A stretch of 64,000 nt of DNA, from contig JAKFXL010000023.1 of assembly GCA_021731365.1 (NCBI GenBank), positions 20,884 through 84,883 on the forward strand. The letters run 5' to 3'. Each line of letters starts with the position of its first letter. Within the stretch, counting starts at the first letter, position 1. This document shows positions 27,269 through 37,061 of this stretch, piece after piece. Below the pieces are notes generated by a model. It saw only the letters and a list, made by a program, of their open reading frames with translations, had not been told where the DNA came from and made no database searches. The position numbers and the translations under genes were made by a program. The DNA is from Gammaproteobacteria bacterium (GTDB lineage Bacteria > Pseudomonadota > Gammaproteobacteria > Tenderiales > Tenderiaceae).

Positions 27269-28126
27269 ATGAAAATTCCAAAGAGATTGCAACCCCTTCT
27301 TGAAGATGGATTAATAGACGAAATCATATGCCAACTAAAAAGTGGTAAAGAGGCCCAGGTCTACACCGTTCGGTGCGGCGAAACCATTCGCTGCGCCAAA
27401 GTCTATAAAGAGGCCAACAAACGCAGCTTCAAACAGGCCGTGCAGTACCAGGAAGGCAGAACGGTACGCAACAGCCGCCGTGCCCGTGCCATGCAAAAAC
27501 GTACCAGCTATGGCCAGAAAGAGAGCGAAGAGGCGTGGCTCACTGCCGAAGTTGACGCACTCTACCGCCTTGCAGACGCTGGTGTACGGGTACCACAACC
27601 CTACAGTTTTATCGACGGCGTACTACTGATGGAGCTCATCACCGACGGCGACGGCCACGCCGCACCACGCCTGAGCGAAGTCAGCTTCACCCCTGAACTG
27701 GCGATTGAATACCACAACCGCCTCATTAGCGAAATCGTCCGCATGCTCTGTGCCGGACTCGTGCATGGAGACCTTTCCGAATTTAACGTACTCATCGACC
27801 CCACCGGCCCCGTCATCATCGACCTACCCCAGGCCGTCAACGCCGCTGGCAACAATAGCGCCAGAATGATGCTGACGCGTGATGTCAACAACATGAGCAA
27901 CTACTTTGGCAACTTTGCCCCCGAGCTGCTCGCCACCACCTACGCCAATGAGATATGGGCCCATTACGAAAGTGGCAGCCTGACTCCTGATAGCATCCTC
28001 ACAGGCTGTTTTGCCGAAAACAACACTGCTGCTGATATCGACGACGTCATGAAAGTTATCGATAACGCCAGAGAAGAAGAGATGGAACGCCGCCGCCGCG
28101 AACAAGAGGCCAACGAAGGAGAGTAG
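27269..28126 (+). CDS. RIO1-type serine protein kinase
   Basis: Bacterial RIO-family atypical protein kinase, 285 residues. Seen: ATP-binding KSGKEAQVYTVRCGETIRCAK, catalytic loop LVHGDLSEFNVLID, metal motif IIDLPQAVNA (Asp) and a charged C-terminal tail EEEMERRRREQEANEGE. ATG at 27269 with AAAGGG upstream. The substrate is unknown; pseudomonad homologues exist. Probably co-transcribed with the TrmH-family gene, and followed by a hairpin terminator. Confidence 0.9.
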   Translation: MKIPKRLQPLLEDGLIDEIICQLKSGKEAQVYTVRCGETIRCAKVYKEANKRSFKQAVQYQEGRTVRNSRRARAMQKRTSYGQKESEEAWLTAEVDALYRLADAGVRVPQPYSFIDGVLLMELITDGDGHAAPRLSEVSFTPELAIEYHNRLISEIVRMLCAGLVHGDLSEFNVLIDPTGPVIIDLPQAVNAAGNNSARMMLTRDVNNMSNYFGNFAPELLATTYANEIWAHYESGSLTPDSILTGCFAENNTAADIDDVMKVIDNAREEEMERRRREQEANEGE

Positions 28127-28133
28127 AGGTAAC

Positions 28134-28165
28134 TGCTGGGCTAAAACATCAAGCCCAGCATTCTT
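28134..28165 (+). terminator. Hairpin terminator after RIO kinase gene
   Basis: Perfect nine-base arms TGCTGGGCT (28134-28142) and AGCCCAGCA (28152-28160), followed by TTCTTTATC. The T-run is interrupted but the placement after the stop fits. Confidence 0.65.
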
Positions 28166-28248
28166 TATCGGCCCGATTAAAAGTCAAAAATATGCCTCAC
28201 TGTTTTGGCAAACACTTCGATAGCGATAAAAAATACAGGTTTAACAGA

Positions 28249-28896
28249 CTATAAATCCAGCAGTCGCACCACACTTCTATCAAGCTGTGCAACATAAGGA
28301 AAAAAGACCTCCCGCAACTTGATATACGCATCAATACTGGAGAAAGCATCATCGCTGGCATACGCAATCTGCATGGGTGTCAGCGTGGGCGCAGCCCAAT
28401 TAGAAGTGGTAACACTTTTACTTTTGCGCAGTTTTTTTTGTAATACCAAAGCCACCAGCTGTTTTGATCCCAGGCTGTTTCTACGACCAAAGGTTTTAAA
28501 AATAGTCCCCAAATCCACAAAAGCAACCGGATGAAACTTACACTGCCCGCGCAACTTGCTAAGATCATCCTTAAGACCTACACCAATCTTGATGATATTT
28601 TGATTATTTACAACCTCACCCAACAAGGCACTATCAGCAATGCTGTTCAATAAAAATATATAACAACAACTGACTGAGCTTATCTGAACAATAGAGATAC
28701 CACTGCCTGCCGCACCCTTCTGGAACACCGGTTTTGACTCAGTATCAAAGCCGAGATACCGTTGTTTAAGTAGATCAGCTATCGCATGGTGAATATTTTC
28801 ATCATCTACCAACACAACATCCCGGCCATGATCTTCATAATTGGGCAACTCAGCAATCGCCATTTTATCAATCTGACCGGCATAGTATTTTACCAT
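28249..28896 (-). CDS. RNase D-like 3'-5' exonuclease domain protein
   Basis: Single-domain DEDDy exonuclease of about 215 residues, lacking the HRDC domains of true RNase D. Seen: Exo I LGFDTESKP, Exo II around IKIGVGLKDDLSKL and Exo III YASDDAFSSIDAYIKL (Tyr...Asp). Start: the ATG at 28894-28896, but AGAGGG abuts it directly, so initiation at 28863 (ATG) or slightly upstream is also possible. It follows the pseudouridine-synthase-like gene by 29 bases, so the pair may act on the same RNA. Confidence 0.82.
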   Translation of the reverse strand: MVKYYAGQIDKMAIAELPNYEDHGRDVVLVDDENIHHAIADLLKQRYLGFDTESKPVFQKGAAGSGISIVQISSVSCCYIFLLNSIADSALLGEVVNNQNIIKIGVGLKDDLSKLRGQCKFHPVAFVDLGTIFKTFGRRNSLGSKQLVALVLQKKLRKSKSVTTSNWAAPTLTPMQIAYASDDAFSSIDAYIKLREVFFPYVAQLDRSVVRLLDL

Positions 28897-28925
28897 CCCT
28901 CTATATTGATTATTTTTATCCTCTA

Positions 28926-29642
28926 TCAAAACAATACACCATGGGGCAAATAGCGCCACTGCCCTGGCTGCAACGACATGGGCACACGCCCGATACGAAT
29001 TCGTTTCATGCCTACTACCTTTAATCCAACGCTCTGGCACATAAATTCAAACTGCCCAACGCGCATATTTTTTAGTGCAAACCGTAAACAGTGCTCATTC
29101 TGCCAACTGACCTTAGCAAGCGATAACGGCCAACCGTTTAATTTCATAGCACGGTTGAGTTTATCAAGCCCATCATCAGCGATCACACCCTCCACCTCAA
29201 CATGATATTCCTGCTCATTTTTTGCAGCATCATCCACCAACCGTTTAACCACACGATGATCTTGAGTAAATACCAGTAATCCTGTCGCCCCCACTTCAAG
29301 CGGCATCGTCGGCATCAGATGAGAAAAATGGCGACCAAGCGGACGAATGCCAGAGCTGTCATTTTCAGAACGACTGTCAGGCGTAATTAACTTAAGTGGC
29401 GCGGCAGGATCTTTCACGTCAAATTCAGCCGGCAAATGCAACAATATCGTTGTCGGTTCAACCGGTGCCAATACCGCTTCAGGATGCAGCTCAACACACT
29501 GCTCATCCACTTTAAACTGCGGCTGCTCCACCACCTCACCATCCACTAATACCCAACCACCCTGAATATATTGGTCAGCCTCGCTACGGGAACAATGAAT
29601 CAGTTCAATCAACCGCTTTGAGAGGCGCACAGGCTCACCCAT
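28926..29642 (-). CDS. RsuA/RluF-like protein with altered catalytic motif
   Basis: S4 domain (about 5-60, RLSKRLIELIHCSRSEADQY) followed by a pseudouridine-synthase fold, 238 residues. In active RsuA/RluF enzymes the catalytic motif reads GRLDxxTxGL. Here the same place reads MPLEVGATGLLVF, with Glu for the catalytic Asp and no Arg before it. The KLNGWPLSL and GLKVVGMKRIRIG blocks at the C-terminus are kept. It may be a non-catalytic RNA-binding homologue or use Glu. I recall similar Glu-bearing relatives in other gammaproteobacteria but cannot check. Upstream of the exonuclease gene, same strand. Confidence 0.8.
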   Translation of the reverse strand: MGEPVRLSKRLIELIHCSRSEADQYIQGGWVLVDGEVVEQPQFKVDEQCVELHPEAVLAPVEPTTILLHLPAEFDVKDPAAPLKLITPDSRSENDSSGIRPLGRHFSHLMPTMPLEVGATGLLVFTQDHRVVKRLVDDAAKNEQEYHVEVEGVIADDGLDKLNRAMKLNGWPLSLAKVSWQNEHCLRFALKNMRVGQFEFMCQSVGLKVVGMKRIRIGRVPMSLQPGQWRYLPHGVLF

Positions 29643-29739
29643 TTTAACAACTCCTGATTATCTATTAGTGGACGAGTTTACATCATCCATTAAACAACTG
29701 TTTTTAAAAGACACCCATCCATAAAAAATATACAAGCCC

Positions 29740-32700
29740 CTAAATCACAAGCTCCATCTGCTTTTTTACACGCTTAACTGAAACAGGCATTTTTGTTTTC
29801 AGCTCTTGGGCAAAAAGCGAAACACGTAACTCTTCGACCATCCAACGATAAGTATCGAGTTCCACATCCACTACGCCTTGCTCTTCATGTCGTTTTTTTC
29901 GGTCCATGTAGAACTGCCATAACGGTCTAAGCTCAAGAGTATTCTGTTTATCACGCGCTTCACTGCCTGCAAGTTTTTCCAACCGCACATTGATTGCCTT
30001 GAAATAACGCGGATACTCCTTTAACCACTCTGCTGGAGTCTGATTAATAAAACGGCTATAGATAAGCTGACTGAGCTGCCCATTAATATCTGACACTGCA
30101 TGCAACCAGGTAGGCGGAAGATTTCCCTTAAGCCGTTTGGCAAGCTGATGGTGCTGCACCAACGTTTCATGCACCATCGTGCAGAGTTCACTGGCAACCA
30201 GCAGCAATCTCTGTCTCCCTTCATTTACACAGCAATCAAACTCCTGAGCAGTGCGTGGTAGTACGCCAGATCCCAGAAACGCCTGATCAATAATGGTATC
30301 AACAAGATCCTGTTGCAACTCGTCACTATGGCCAATGGTGGCATAATAAAGCGCCATCTGTTTAAAATCTGGCAACTGCTTATGCAGGTATTTAATTTTA
30401 TCGGCAGCGGCAAAGCCAATCAGACGACGCAACGCAATGCGACTAAGACGCAGGGCCTCTCTCTCTGTATCACACAATTGGATCGCAACAGATTCCGTAG
30501 CATCGACCAATGCTGGATACCCCCGCAGCTGTATACTATTGCGCACAAATTCAACACATTCCGGTAACTCACCAAAATCCCACTGAACCACACCTTGACG
30601 CTCACCATGCCAGGATGGAACAGCCGCAAAACTCTGCTGCGCCCTATCCCGCCATTGGTTTTGCAACCGCAATAGATCACGCCCCTTAGAAAGAGAAACA
30701 CCCTTCTCATCCACCACATTAAAACGCATTAACATATGCGGTGAAAGTTTAGCGATATCCCAATCATCCGTATCAACCTTAATGCCCGTCATTCGTAAGA
30801 GATGTTGTTGCAACGACTCCAACAAAGGATCATCACCAATTTTTATCGACTGCAAACAGGCATCAGCAAAGTTAGGAACCGGAACAAAGTTACGCCGTAT
30901 CTGCTTAGGCAGTGATTTTATTAGCTGACATATTTTCTCATGCAATAGCCCAGGTACCAGCCACTCAAAACGTTGTGGCTTAAACAAATTAAGGGCAGGC
31001 AATGGAATTGTCACCGTCACACCATCATCTTCACTGCCCGGTTCAAAATGATAACCGAGCTGAAGCACCATACCATCAATCGTCAAGGCATCTGGAAACT
31101 GCACCTCCGTCACACCACTGGAGTTATTTCGCATCAAATACTCTTGTGTCAAATAGAGAATTTTTGGCTGCTTCTGTTCTACCTGTTTACGCCAACTTTC
31201 AAAACGGCGTCCATCAAAAACGTCCTCTGGTATTATTTCATCATAAAAATCAAATAATACATGCTCATCCACTAGCAGATCACGACGACGTGATTTTGCC
31301 TCCAGCGCCTCAATCTCTAAAATCAAATCGGCATTGTGTTTAAAAAAAGGGGCACGGGTATTAAAATCCCCAACCACCAGCGCACCGCGAATAAATAGAT
31401 TCCTAGATTCTATTGGGTCAATTTTTCCATATTGAGTTTTACGCTTTGGATTAATAATCAACCCATAAAGTGTTAGCCGCTCATAAGCAACCACTGCTGC
31501 CGTACGCTTTTCCCAATGCGGATCAAAATAGCTTCTACGACAGAGATCACCCGCAACACGTTCTACCCACTCTGGCTCTATGCTGGCTACCGTGCGCGCA
31601 TACATACGCTGCGTCTCCACCAACTCTGCCGCCATCAACCAACGTGGCTTTTTTTTAATTAGGGTAGAACCAGGGAAAATATGCAATTTTACTGAGCGGG
31701 CACCGTTATACTCATGGGCTTCACCTTTTGTAGCAATATTGCCTAACAAACCCGCCAGTAATGATCGATGTATCTGATCATATTCAGCGGGTTTGTCACT
31801 ACCCCTCCACCCCATCTCTTTAATCACACTATTCAATTGGGCATGTACATCGTGCCATTCCCGCATACGTAAATAAGAGACAAAATTTTCACGGCACCAT
31901 TGCCGCAATTTATTACTGCTCAGGTGCTGAGCCTGCTCATGATATATACGCCAGAGATTAAGATAAGCAAGAAAGTCGGAGCGTTCATCAGCAAAAATCT
32001 TGTGCTTCTCATCCGCATGTTGTTGTTTCCCATGTGGCCGCTCACGCGCTTCTTGAACACTCAACGCGCTGGCAATAATCATCACCTCATTCAGGGCGAA
32101 CTCATCTCTTGCCGCCAACACCATACGAGCAATACGTGGATCCAGTGGCAGACGCGCTAACTGACGCCCTGTTTCTGTCAGAATAAAACGTGAATCAATC
32201 GCCCCTAACTCTTCAAGCAGTTTATAACCATCTCTGACCATACTATTATCAGGGGCGTCCACAAATGGAAACTGTTCAATATCACCTAGTTTTAATGACT
32301 TCATTTGTAAAATGACTGAAGCAAGATTGCTACGTTTTATCTCCGGATCAGTAAATTCCGATCTGGACATAAAATCATCCTCATCATAAAGCCGAATACA
32401 GAGGCCCGGGCCAGTACGCCCACAACGCCCCGCACGTTGATTGGCGGATGCCTGAGATATTTTCTCAATCGGTAATCGCTGCACTTTAGTACGATGGCTA
32501 TACCGGCTAATGCGCGCCATACCAGGATCAACTACATAACGAATACCAGGAACCGTCAATGACGTCTCAGCAACATTAGTTGACAGTACAATACGTCGTC
32601 CTTTATGTGGCTGAAAAATTTTATTCTGATCAGTTGCACTCAAACGGGAGAACAGTGGCACAATTTCAGTGTGGGGGGGATGATGTTTGCGAAGACTCTC

Positions 32701-33606
32701 TGCGGTCTCACGGATGTCACGCTCGCCAGGCAAAAAAATCAGGATATCGCCTTGACCATATCGGGCCAGCTCATCCACCGCATCAAGAATACCTCGCTGC
32801 ACATCACGATCCTGCTCATCTTCATCGTCACTCTGTAGCGGACGATAACGCACCTCAACAGGATATGTACGCCCCTTTACAGTAATAACGGGGGCTCCAT
32901 CAAAGTGTTGTGAGAAACGTTCCGTATCAATAGTTGCCGAAGTAATAATAATTTTCAGGTCAGGACGTTGAGGCAAGAGCTGTTTCAGGTAGCCCAGCAG
33001 GAAATCGATATTGAGACTACGCTCATGTGCTTCATCAATAATCAATGTGTCGTACTGATTAAGAAATCGATCACCCTGACTTTCGGCCAACAAAATGCCA
33101 TCAGTCATCAGTTTTATATAACTTTCGGGACGAGTGTGGTCGCTAAAACGCACTTTATAACCAACATGACGCCCAATCTCACTTTGAAGTTCAGATGCAA
33201 TGCGTGTTGCCACGCTGCGTGCAGCAATACGTCGTGGCTGGGTATGACCAATCATCCCGGCCACACCTCGCCCCACCTCCAAACAGATCTTAGGTAATTG
33301 AGTCGTTTTTCCAGACCCCGTCTCACCTGCCACGATCACTACCTGATGTTTACGAATAGCATCAGCAATCTCTTTACGCCGCTCACTAACCGGCAACTCT
33401 TCAGGGTAAAGGGGGACCGGCAGGTTAATACGGCGTTGTTCCAACCGTTTTACAGATGCCTCAATTGCAGCACTCAACGCCACCATCTTCTCGGGCAAGT
33501 CATCGTGACGCAGCTGTTGCAACCGCCGACGCAGGCGGTGACGATCAAGCTGCATGCAACGATCTATCTCACTATTAAGCTTTTTCAATGAATCCGACAC
33601 AGTCAC
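29740..33606 (-). CDS. hrpA: ATP-dependent RNA helicase HrpA
   Basis: Large DEAH-box RNA helicase of 1288 residues, matching E. coli HrpA in length; linked to stalled-ribosome rescue and RNA processing. Seen: motif I GETGSGKT at 94-101, DEAH box in IIDEAHERSLNID, SAT motif, QRAGRCGRTGPG (motif VI), then the OB fold and the HrpA-specific C-terminal DUF3418 region. Initiates with GTG at 33604-33606. Monocistronic between the RsuA-like gene and the pilus locus. Its codon use looks more A/T-rich than genes left of 28 kb. Confidence 0.97.
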   Translation of the reverse strand: MTVSDSLKKLNSEIDRCMQLDRHRLRRRLQQLRHDDLPEKMVALSAAIEASVKRLEQRRINLPVPLYPEELPVSERRKEIADAIRKHQVVIVAGETGSGKTTQLPKICLEVGRGVAGMIGHTQPRRIAARSVATRIASELQSEIGRHVGYKVRFSDHTRPESYIKLMTDGILLAESQGDRFLNQYDTLIIDEAHERSLNIDFLLGYLKQLLPQRPDLKIIITSATIDTERFSQHFDGAPVITVKGRTYPVEVRYRPLQSDDEDEQDRDVQRGILDAVDELARYGQGDILIFLPGERDIRETAESLRKHHPPHTEIVPLFSRLSATDQNKIFQPHKGRRIVLSTNVAETSLTVPGIRYVVDPGMARISRYSHRTKVQRLPIEKISQASANQRAGRCGRTGPGLCIRLYDEDDFMSRSEFTDPEIKRSNLASVILQMKSLKLGDIEQFPFVDAPDNSMVRDGYKLLEELGAIDSRFILTETGRQLARLPLDPRIARMVLAARDEFALNEVMIIASALSVQEARERPHGKQQHADEKHKIFADERSDFLAYLNLWRIYHEQAQHLSSNKLRQWCRENFVSYLRMREWHDVHAQLNSVIKEMGWRGSDKPAEYDQIHRSLLAGLLGNIATKGEAHEYNGARSVKLHIFPGSTLIKKKPRWLMAAELVETQRMYARTVASIEPEWVERVAGDLCRRSYFDPHWEKRTAAVVAYERLTLYGLIINPKRKTQYGKIDPIESRNLFIRGALVVGDFNTRAPFFKHNADLILEIEALEAKSRRRDLLVDEHVLFDFYDEIIPEDVFDGRRFESWRKQVEQKQPKILYLTQEYLMRNNSSGVTEVQFPDALTIDGMVLQLGYHFEPGSEDDGVTVTIPLPALNLFKPQRFEWLVPGLLHEKICQLIKSLPKQIRRNFVPVPNFADACLQSIKIGDDPLLESLQQHLLRMTGIKVDTDDWDIAKLSPHMLMRFNVVDEKGVSLSKGRDLLRLQNQWRDRAQQSFAAVPSWHGERQGVVQWDFGELPECVEFVRNSIQLRGYPALVDATESVAIQLCDTEREALRLSRIALRRLIGFAAADKIKYLHKQLPDFKQMALYYATIGHSDELQQDLVDTIIDQAFLGSGVLPRTAQEFDCCVNEGRQRLLLVASELCTMVHETLVQHHQLAKRLKGNLPPTWLHAVSDINGQLSQLIYSRFINQTPAEWLKEYPRYFKAINVRLEKLAGSEARDKQNTLELRPLWQFYMDRKKRHEEQGVVDVELDTYRWMVEELRVSLFAQELKTKMPVSVKRVKKQMELVI

Positions 33607-33800
33607 AATATCAACATAGAAATATAAAGGGTTACCATTATATCAGGCATGACCTCCGTATCCCCATTCTTAACACAGGCAGAGCCAGATTCTGGATATT
33701 TAGAATAGGGCCTTGTGATTTTTAAACTGCTATGCTAAATAAAAAGTCACTGACTATAAGTGATCCATCAATAACTGTGCTGCTAAAAGACACCCATAAA

Positions 33801-33828
33801 AAAAGCCCCGACCATAGCCGAGGCTTTT
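33801..33828 (-). terminator. Terminator of the MSHA-like operon
   Basis: Arms AAAAGCCCCG (33801-33810) and CGAGGCTTTT (33819-33828) with one mismatch. On the minus strand it is followed by T7, right after the last prepilin gene. Confidence 0.8.
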
Positions 33829-33849
33829 AAAAATACTCTTACTATTATT

Positions 33850-34518
33850 CTAAAATTTTGTGCACACAGTGTAGACAGATCCATTTTCAAGATAAGCTGT
33901 TGAAGGTGTCGTTCCTGCTGGCTCAAAAGTAGAGGAGTCAGCTGCGGTGTTTAATAATGCACGCATCTGACCAGTATCTGATTTACCATCATCAAGTGAG
34001 GCATCAAGCGCTGCCGCTGCCTTCCCTGGAATACTGCTGGCACAAAGCACATTGCCATTTAAACCTAATCCCCATGCAGTTGTTGTATTGGTAAAACCAA
34101 TTTTTCCACCAAAAGCATTAATAGGATTGGCACGGCCACTCACGTTATTGGTGGTGCCCGCAGGGTCGCCTGTAATCAGACCAGAATAACGCAGGTGCTG
34201 CCACAGCTGTTGACTCTCATTGCCGTTGGCATTAAACGCATCATTATTATTTAATGAACCATTACCATTGCCAGCGGCAGAATCTGCCCAGCCACGACTG
34301 GCAAGATTAGCCCGATTATCATCGCCAGGCAATGACCGATAACGGTCCTGATAGGCATAAATTGCCGCAGAGACCCCAGAAAAATCATTTCTCAGATTTG
34401 ATATTTTGGCATTCTCAATCATCTCCTGACCTTTAAGAACACCACCTAGCAATAGACCAATAACCACCATAACAATGGCAATTTCTATCAAGGTAAAACC
34501 CGCCTGATTACGTTTCAT
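33850..34518 (-). CDS. Type IV prepilin, probable major or minor pilin
   Basis: 222-residue prepilin. Leader MKRNQAG then FTLIEIAIVMVVIGLLLGGV, with Gly-1 and Glu+5 for prepilin peptidase cleavage and a hydrophobic alpha-1 helix. The globular part has YRSLPGDDNRA, a GNGNGSLNN loop and PGKAAAALDASLDDGKSDTG near the end, features it shares with the next prepilin. Starts at 34516-34518 with AAGGA nine bases upstream. A 265-base gap separates it from the previous pilin, so it may have its own promoter and be the most expressed pilin. Last gene of the operon. Confidence 0.88.
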   Translation of the reverse strand: MKRNQAGFTLIEIAIVMVVIGLLLGGVLKGQEMIENAKISNLRNDFSGVSAAIYAYQDRYRSLPGDDNRANLASRGWADSAAGNGNGSLNNNDAFNANGNESQQLWQHLRYSGLITGDPAGTTNNVSGRANPINAFGGKIGFTNTTTAWGLGLNGNVLCASSIPGKAAAALDASLDDGKSDTGQMRALLNTAADSSTFEPAGTTPSTAYLENGSVYTVCTKF

Positions 34519-34783
34519 CACGACCATCCTTTTTATAAACAGATCCGTAAGTAACCCATCACTTACGCGCATAGCAGAGTGAAACATCAACACCTAACTT
34601 CTCACACTCATTGCTCTGCATTATCAATCGGCCTGAAGAGGTCATTCTTTAGCTTTTCAGGTAAAAAAACGGTCATCCTACTTATCAATACGATGGGATT
34701 AATATGCTTTTAAAAAACATACTGGTTAAATCCGCGATGAAACAAAAAAGAGCGAGCCATTTTTATAAACGTATCGATGAAAA

Positions 34784-35422
34784 CTAAAGTGGAATTCCGA
34801 GACAGAGCGGAATTGTACTGGTATACGCAGATGAGCCACGAATAGAGCCTGAATCAAACAATCCATCATCAAGTTTTGCATCTACCTCTGCGGCCGTCTC
34901 ACCCGGAATATTGCTAAATACCATCATATTATTGATAGAAGATGCTGGTGCCGTATTATTAACACCTGCACCACAGGGAGAGGCCCCCGTCACTGCAACG
35001 CTACGCTGGATCAACCATACAGACCCATAAACTGTCTTAATAGGCGCTGTAGTTCCACCTTTAATAAAACCTGCTGAAAAAAGATGATTGGGGACATTTG
35101 CAGACTCAGCAGTGCTGATCAATCCATCACCATTGCCATTTCCTGAAGCCCCTTGAATATCAGTGACTGCCGTTGGTGAGTCACCCGGCAACACCCCGTA
35201 GCGATCTTTAAATGCAATAACCCCCGTACTAAGATCCGCTGCAGTGGTAATAATGTCTCGCACTTTAGCGGCACGAATAAGCGACTGTCCCTGCATAACA
35301 CCACCAATCAACAAACCAATAATAACAAGAACCACTGCCATCTCGACAAGTGAAAATCCCCGCTGCTTAATTCGAGAGTTTATAAATTGATATGAAACTA
35401 TTTTCATATCATGACTCTTCAT
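34784..35422 (-). CDS. Type IV prepilin, paralogue of the last pilin
   Basis: 212-residue prepilin with cleavage site RG/FSLVEMAVVLVIIGLLIGG (Glu+5 kept). Shares YGVLPGDSPTA, a GNGNGDG loop and PGETAAEVDAKLDDGLFDSG with the 33850-34518 pilin, so the two are paralogues. A second start at 35407 is possible; the ATG at 35420-35422 overlaps the preceding stop (ATGA) and suggests coupling. The GNGNGDG loop could bind calcium. Ends in PLCLGIPL with a Cys pairing probably with Cys of SPCGAG. Confidence 0.88.
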   Translation of the reverse strand: MKSHDMKIVSYQFINSRIKQRGFSLVEMAVVLVIIGLLIGGVMQGQSLIRAAKVRDIITTAADLSTGVIAFKDRYGVLPGDSPTAVTDIQGASGNGNGDGLISTAESANVPNHLFSAGFIKGGTTAPIKTVYGSVWLIQRSVAVTGASPCGAGVNNTAPASSINNMMVFSNIPGETAAEVDAKLDDGLFDSGSIRGSSAYTSTIPLCLGIPL

Positions 35423-36564
35423 GGGCAGCGCGCAGCATACGCAACTCCTAACAGACCACGCATCAAGCCAACTGTTTGAGCCAATATAATATCATCACCG
35501 CCACCCAGAACACGATTTGGACCAAATGACGTCAACGTAAATGCAGATGATGCAGCTGTTCCCAGTGGTATCAAATTAGCATTACTGGCAGTTAATGTTG
35601 TAACTGCGCCCGCACCAGGAAAACTTATCAAGCTTCCCCACGGGTCAGTCACATCACTGGCCGAAAGCCCCAGTGCCGTTGTGATGTTTGCGGGCATATT
35701 ACAACCGGTGCCCATCATAAATCCAATGATGGAGTTTTTAATATTCTCCTGCTGCTGAACCACCACTGCATTCATATTTTGCAGAGTACCATCGCGTCTT
35801 AGCGGGGCGATTAAATCCGCGGCAGTTATAAACATAACCAAATCATCAAACGAGCCACCACTTGCTGTTGTATTATCACTATACTCGCGCTTAAAGTAGG
35901 TTGTATTATTAACAATGTTGGTATTTTCACGTTCATCAGAATTTGTGGCTGCTGCCGGCTGTACCGCCTGGGTACCCTTAACAGTCCATGCCCCATTACC
36001 ATTTTTTCCATGTGAAACAATAACCATCACTACTGTTGATGTTAGTAATGACGCGGCACCTGCTGCAGTACGCTCATTAATGATTAACGCCCCACTATTA
36101 ATATCCGCAAAACTCGCAGTCAGTCCCCAGTTACTTGGCACAGTAGAGAGATGATAAGAAAAAAGATTCCCCCAACCATCTACCGCCGCCTCACGTGCCA
36201 ATCCCAAGGTTGCATAGGGGACAACACCAAATGTAGCCGCACAGTTTGTTGTCACATTGCCCGCCGTCGTACGGTTCTCTATACCATCAGGAGGTGCTGC
36301 AACAGTAAATGTTAAGGCACCTGGCCCATTTCCACTTCGGGTATCTGGACAAGGCAAGCGCCGATTGACACCTAGATAAGTAATCAACGCCTGTTTAATC
36401 ATCTCCTGTTTTATTCGTGTTGCACTATATGAGGCACCATCTATCTGGGCAGTCAGTATCTTCACACCCGACACCATCAGTATGCCCGCTATCACGACCA
36501 CCACAGCCATCTCCGCCAGTGTAAAACCACGCTGCTGATTTACACTCTTCGATGTCGACATCAT
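35419..36564 (-). CDS. Large prepilin-like minor pilin
   Basis: 381-residue protein with the prepilin signal QRG/FTLAEMAVVVVIAGILMV and a large globular domain of no family I can name. The globular part contains RLPCPDTRSGNG, GLAREAAVDGWGNLFSYH and TDPWGSLISF. Its size and position before two smaller pilins suggest a minor or tip pilin such as MshO/MshQ. Overlaps the upstream MshK-like gene by four bases and the downstream pilin gene by four bases, so translation is coupled on both sides. Confidence 0.83.
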   Translation of the reverse strand: MMSTSKSVNQQRGFTLAEMAVVVVIAGILMVSGVKILTAQIDGASYSATRIKQEMIKQALITYLGVNRRLPCPDTRSGNGPGALTFTVAAPPDGIENRTTAGNVTTNCAATFGVVPYATLGLAREAAVDGWGNLFSYHLSTVPSNWGLTASFADINSGALIINERTAAGAASLLTSTVVMVIVSHGKNGNGAWTVKGTQAVQPAAATNSDERENTNIVNNTTYFKREYSDNTTASGGSFDDLVMFITAADLIAPLRRDGTLQNMNAVVVQQQENIKNSIIGFMMGTGCNMPANITTALGLSASDVTDPWGSLISFPGAGAVTTLTASNANLIPLGTAASSAFTLTSFGPNRVLGGGDDIILAQTVGLMRGLLGVAYAARCP

Positions 36565-37061
36565 GGTTTGACCATAATATCAGTGGGATTTGCACCAGAT
36601 TCATAACCCTCTTCGACACTACCGTCTGCTGTTTTCAGCCGCTGACCAGGCTTCAAAACAACCGCTCGATGATTCATCACTCCAACCACTACATTATTAT
36701 CACGACCACTGTTTGAATAAATACGTACATCGCCTGGTCCACTACTGCCATCAATACGCTCACCATTGATCCAAACAACACTTTGATTATTTCCTTTTTT
36801 AACAAACCCATTTATCAAAATTGGCGGCGGTTTTATTTCCGTTTTCATATCGGGTTCCACCAACCCCTGTGACACAGCTGATAACACGGGGATTGAATCA
36901 CTTTCCTGTACTCGATTCTCAGCCCGCATACGGTTCAGAATTTGTCTCTCGTTACTATTACTAAAAAGACGCCCCAATTCCGGTGCCGCTGTTTGTGCTG
37001 AAGATAGATGAGAAAAAATCAACAACAGTGAAAATATAACCAATTTCTTCACGATCATCAC
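36561..37061 (-). CDS. MshK-like pilus assembly protein
   Basis: 166 residues with signal peptide 1-22 (MMIVKKLVIFSLLLIFSHLSSA). Contains LFSNSNERQILNRMRAENR and a beta-rich second half with ILINGFVKKGNNQSVVWINGE, the pattern of small periplasmic proteins of MSHA-like loci. Function not worked out in the family; placement between the MshJ-like gene and the pilins, with four-base overlaps on both sides, supports an assembly role. Confidence 0.7.
   Translation of the reverse strand: MMIVKKLVIFSLLLIFSHLSSAQTAAPELGRLFSNSNERQILNRMRAENRVQESDSIPVLSAVSQGLVEPDMKTEIKPPPILINGFVKKGNNQSVVWINGERIDGSSGPGDVRIYSNSGRDNNVVVGVMNHRAVVLKPGQRLKTADGSVEEGYESGANPTDIMVKP

Noticed and set aside
29706..33797. Shared string TAAAAGACACCCAT near 29,706 and 33,784
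   Set aside because: Fourteen bases in A-rich intergenic DNA flanking hrpA; could be chance and has no visible structure.
34519..34783. Cyclic-di-GMP riboswitch upstream of the last pilin
   Set aside because: No GEMM core motifs found on the minus strand; only a weak six-base hairpin (CCTGAA/TTCAGG).
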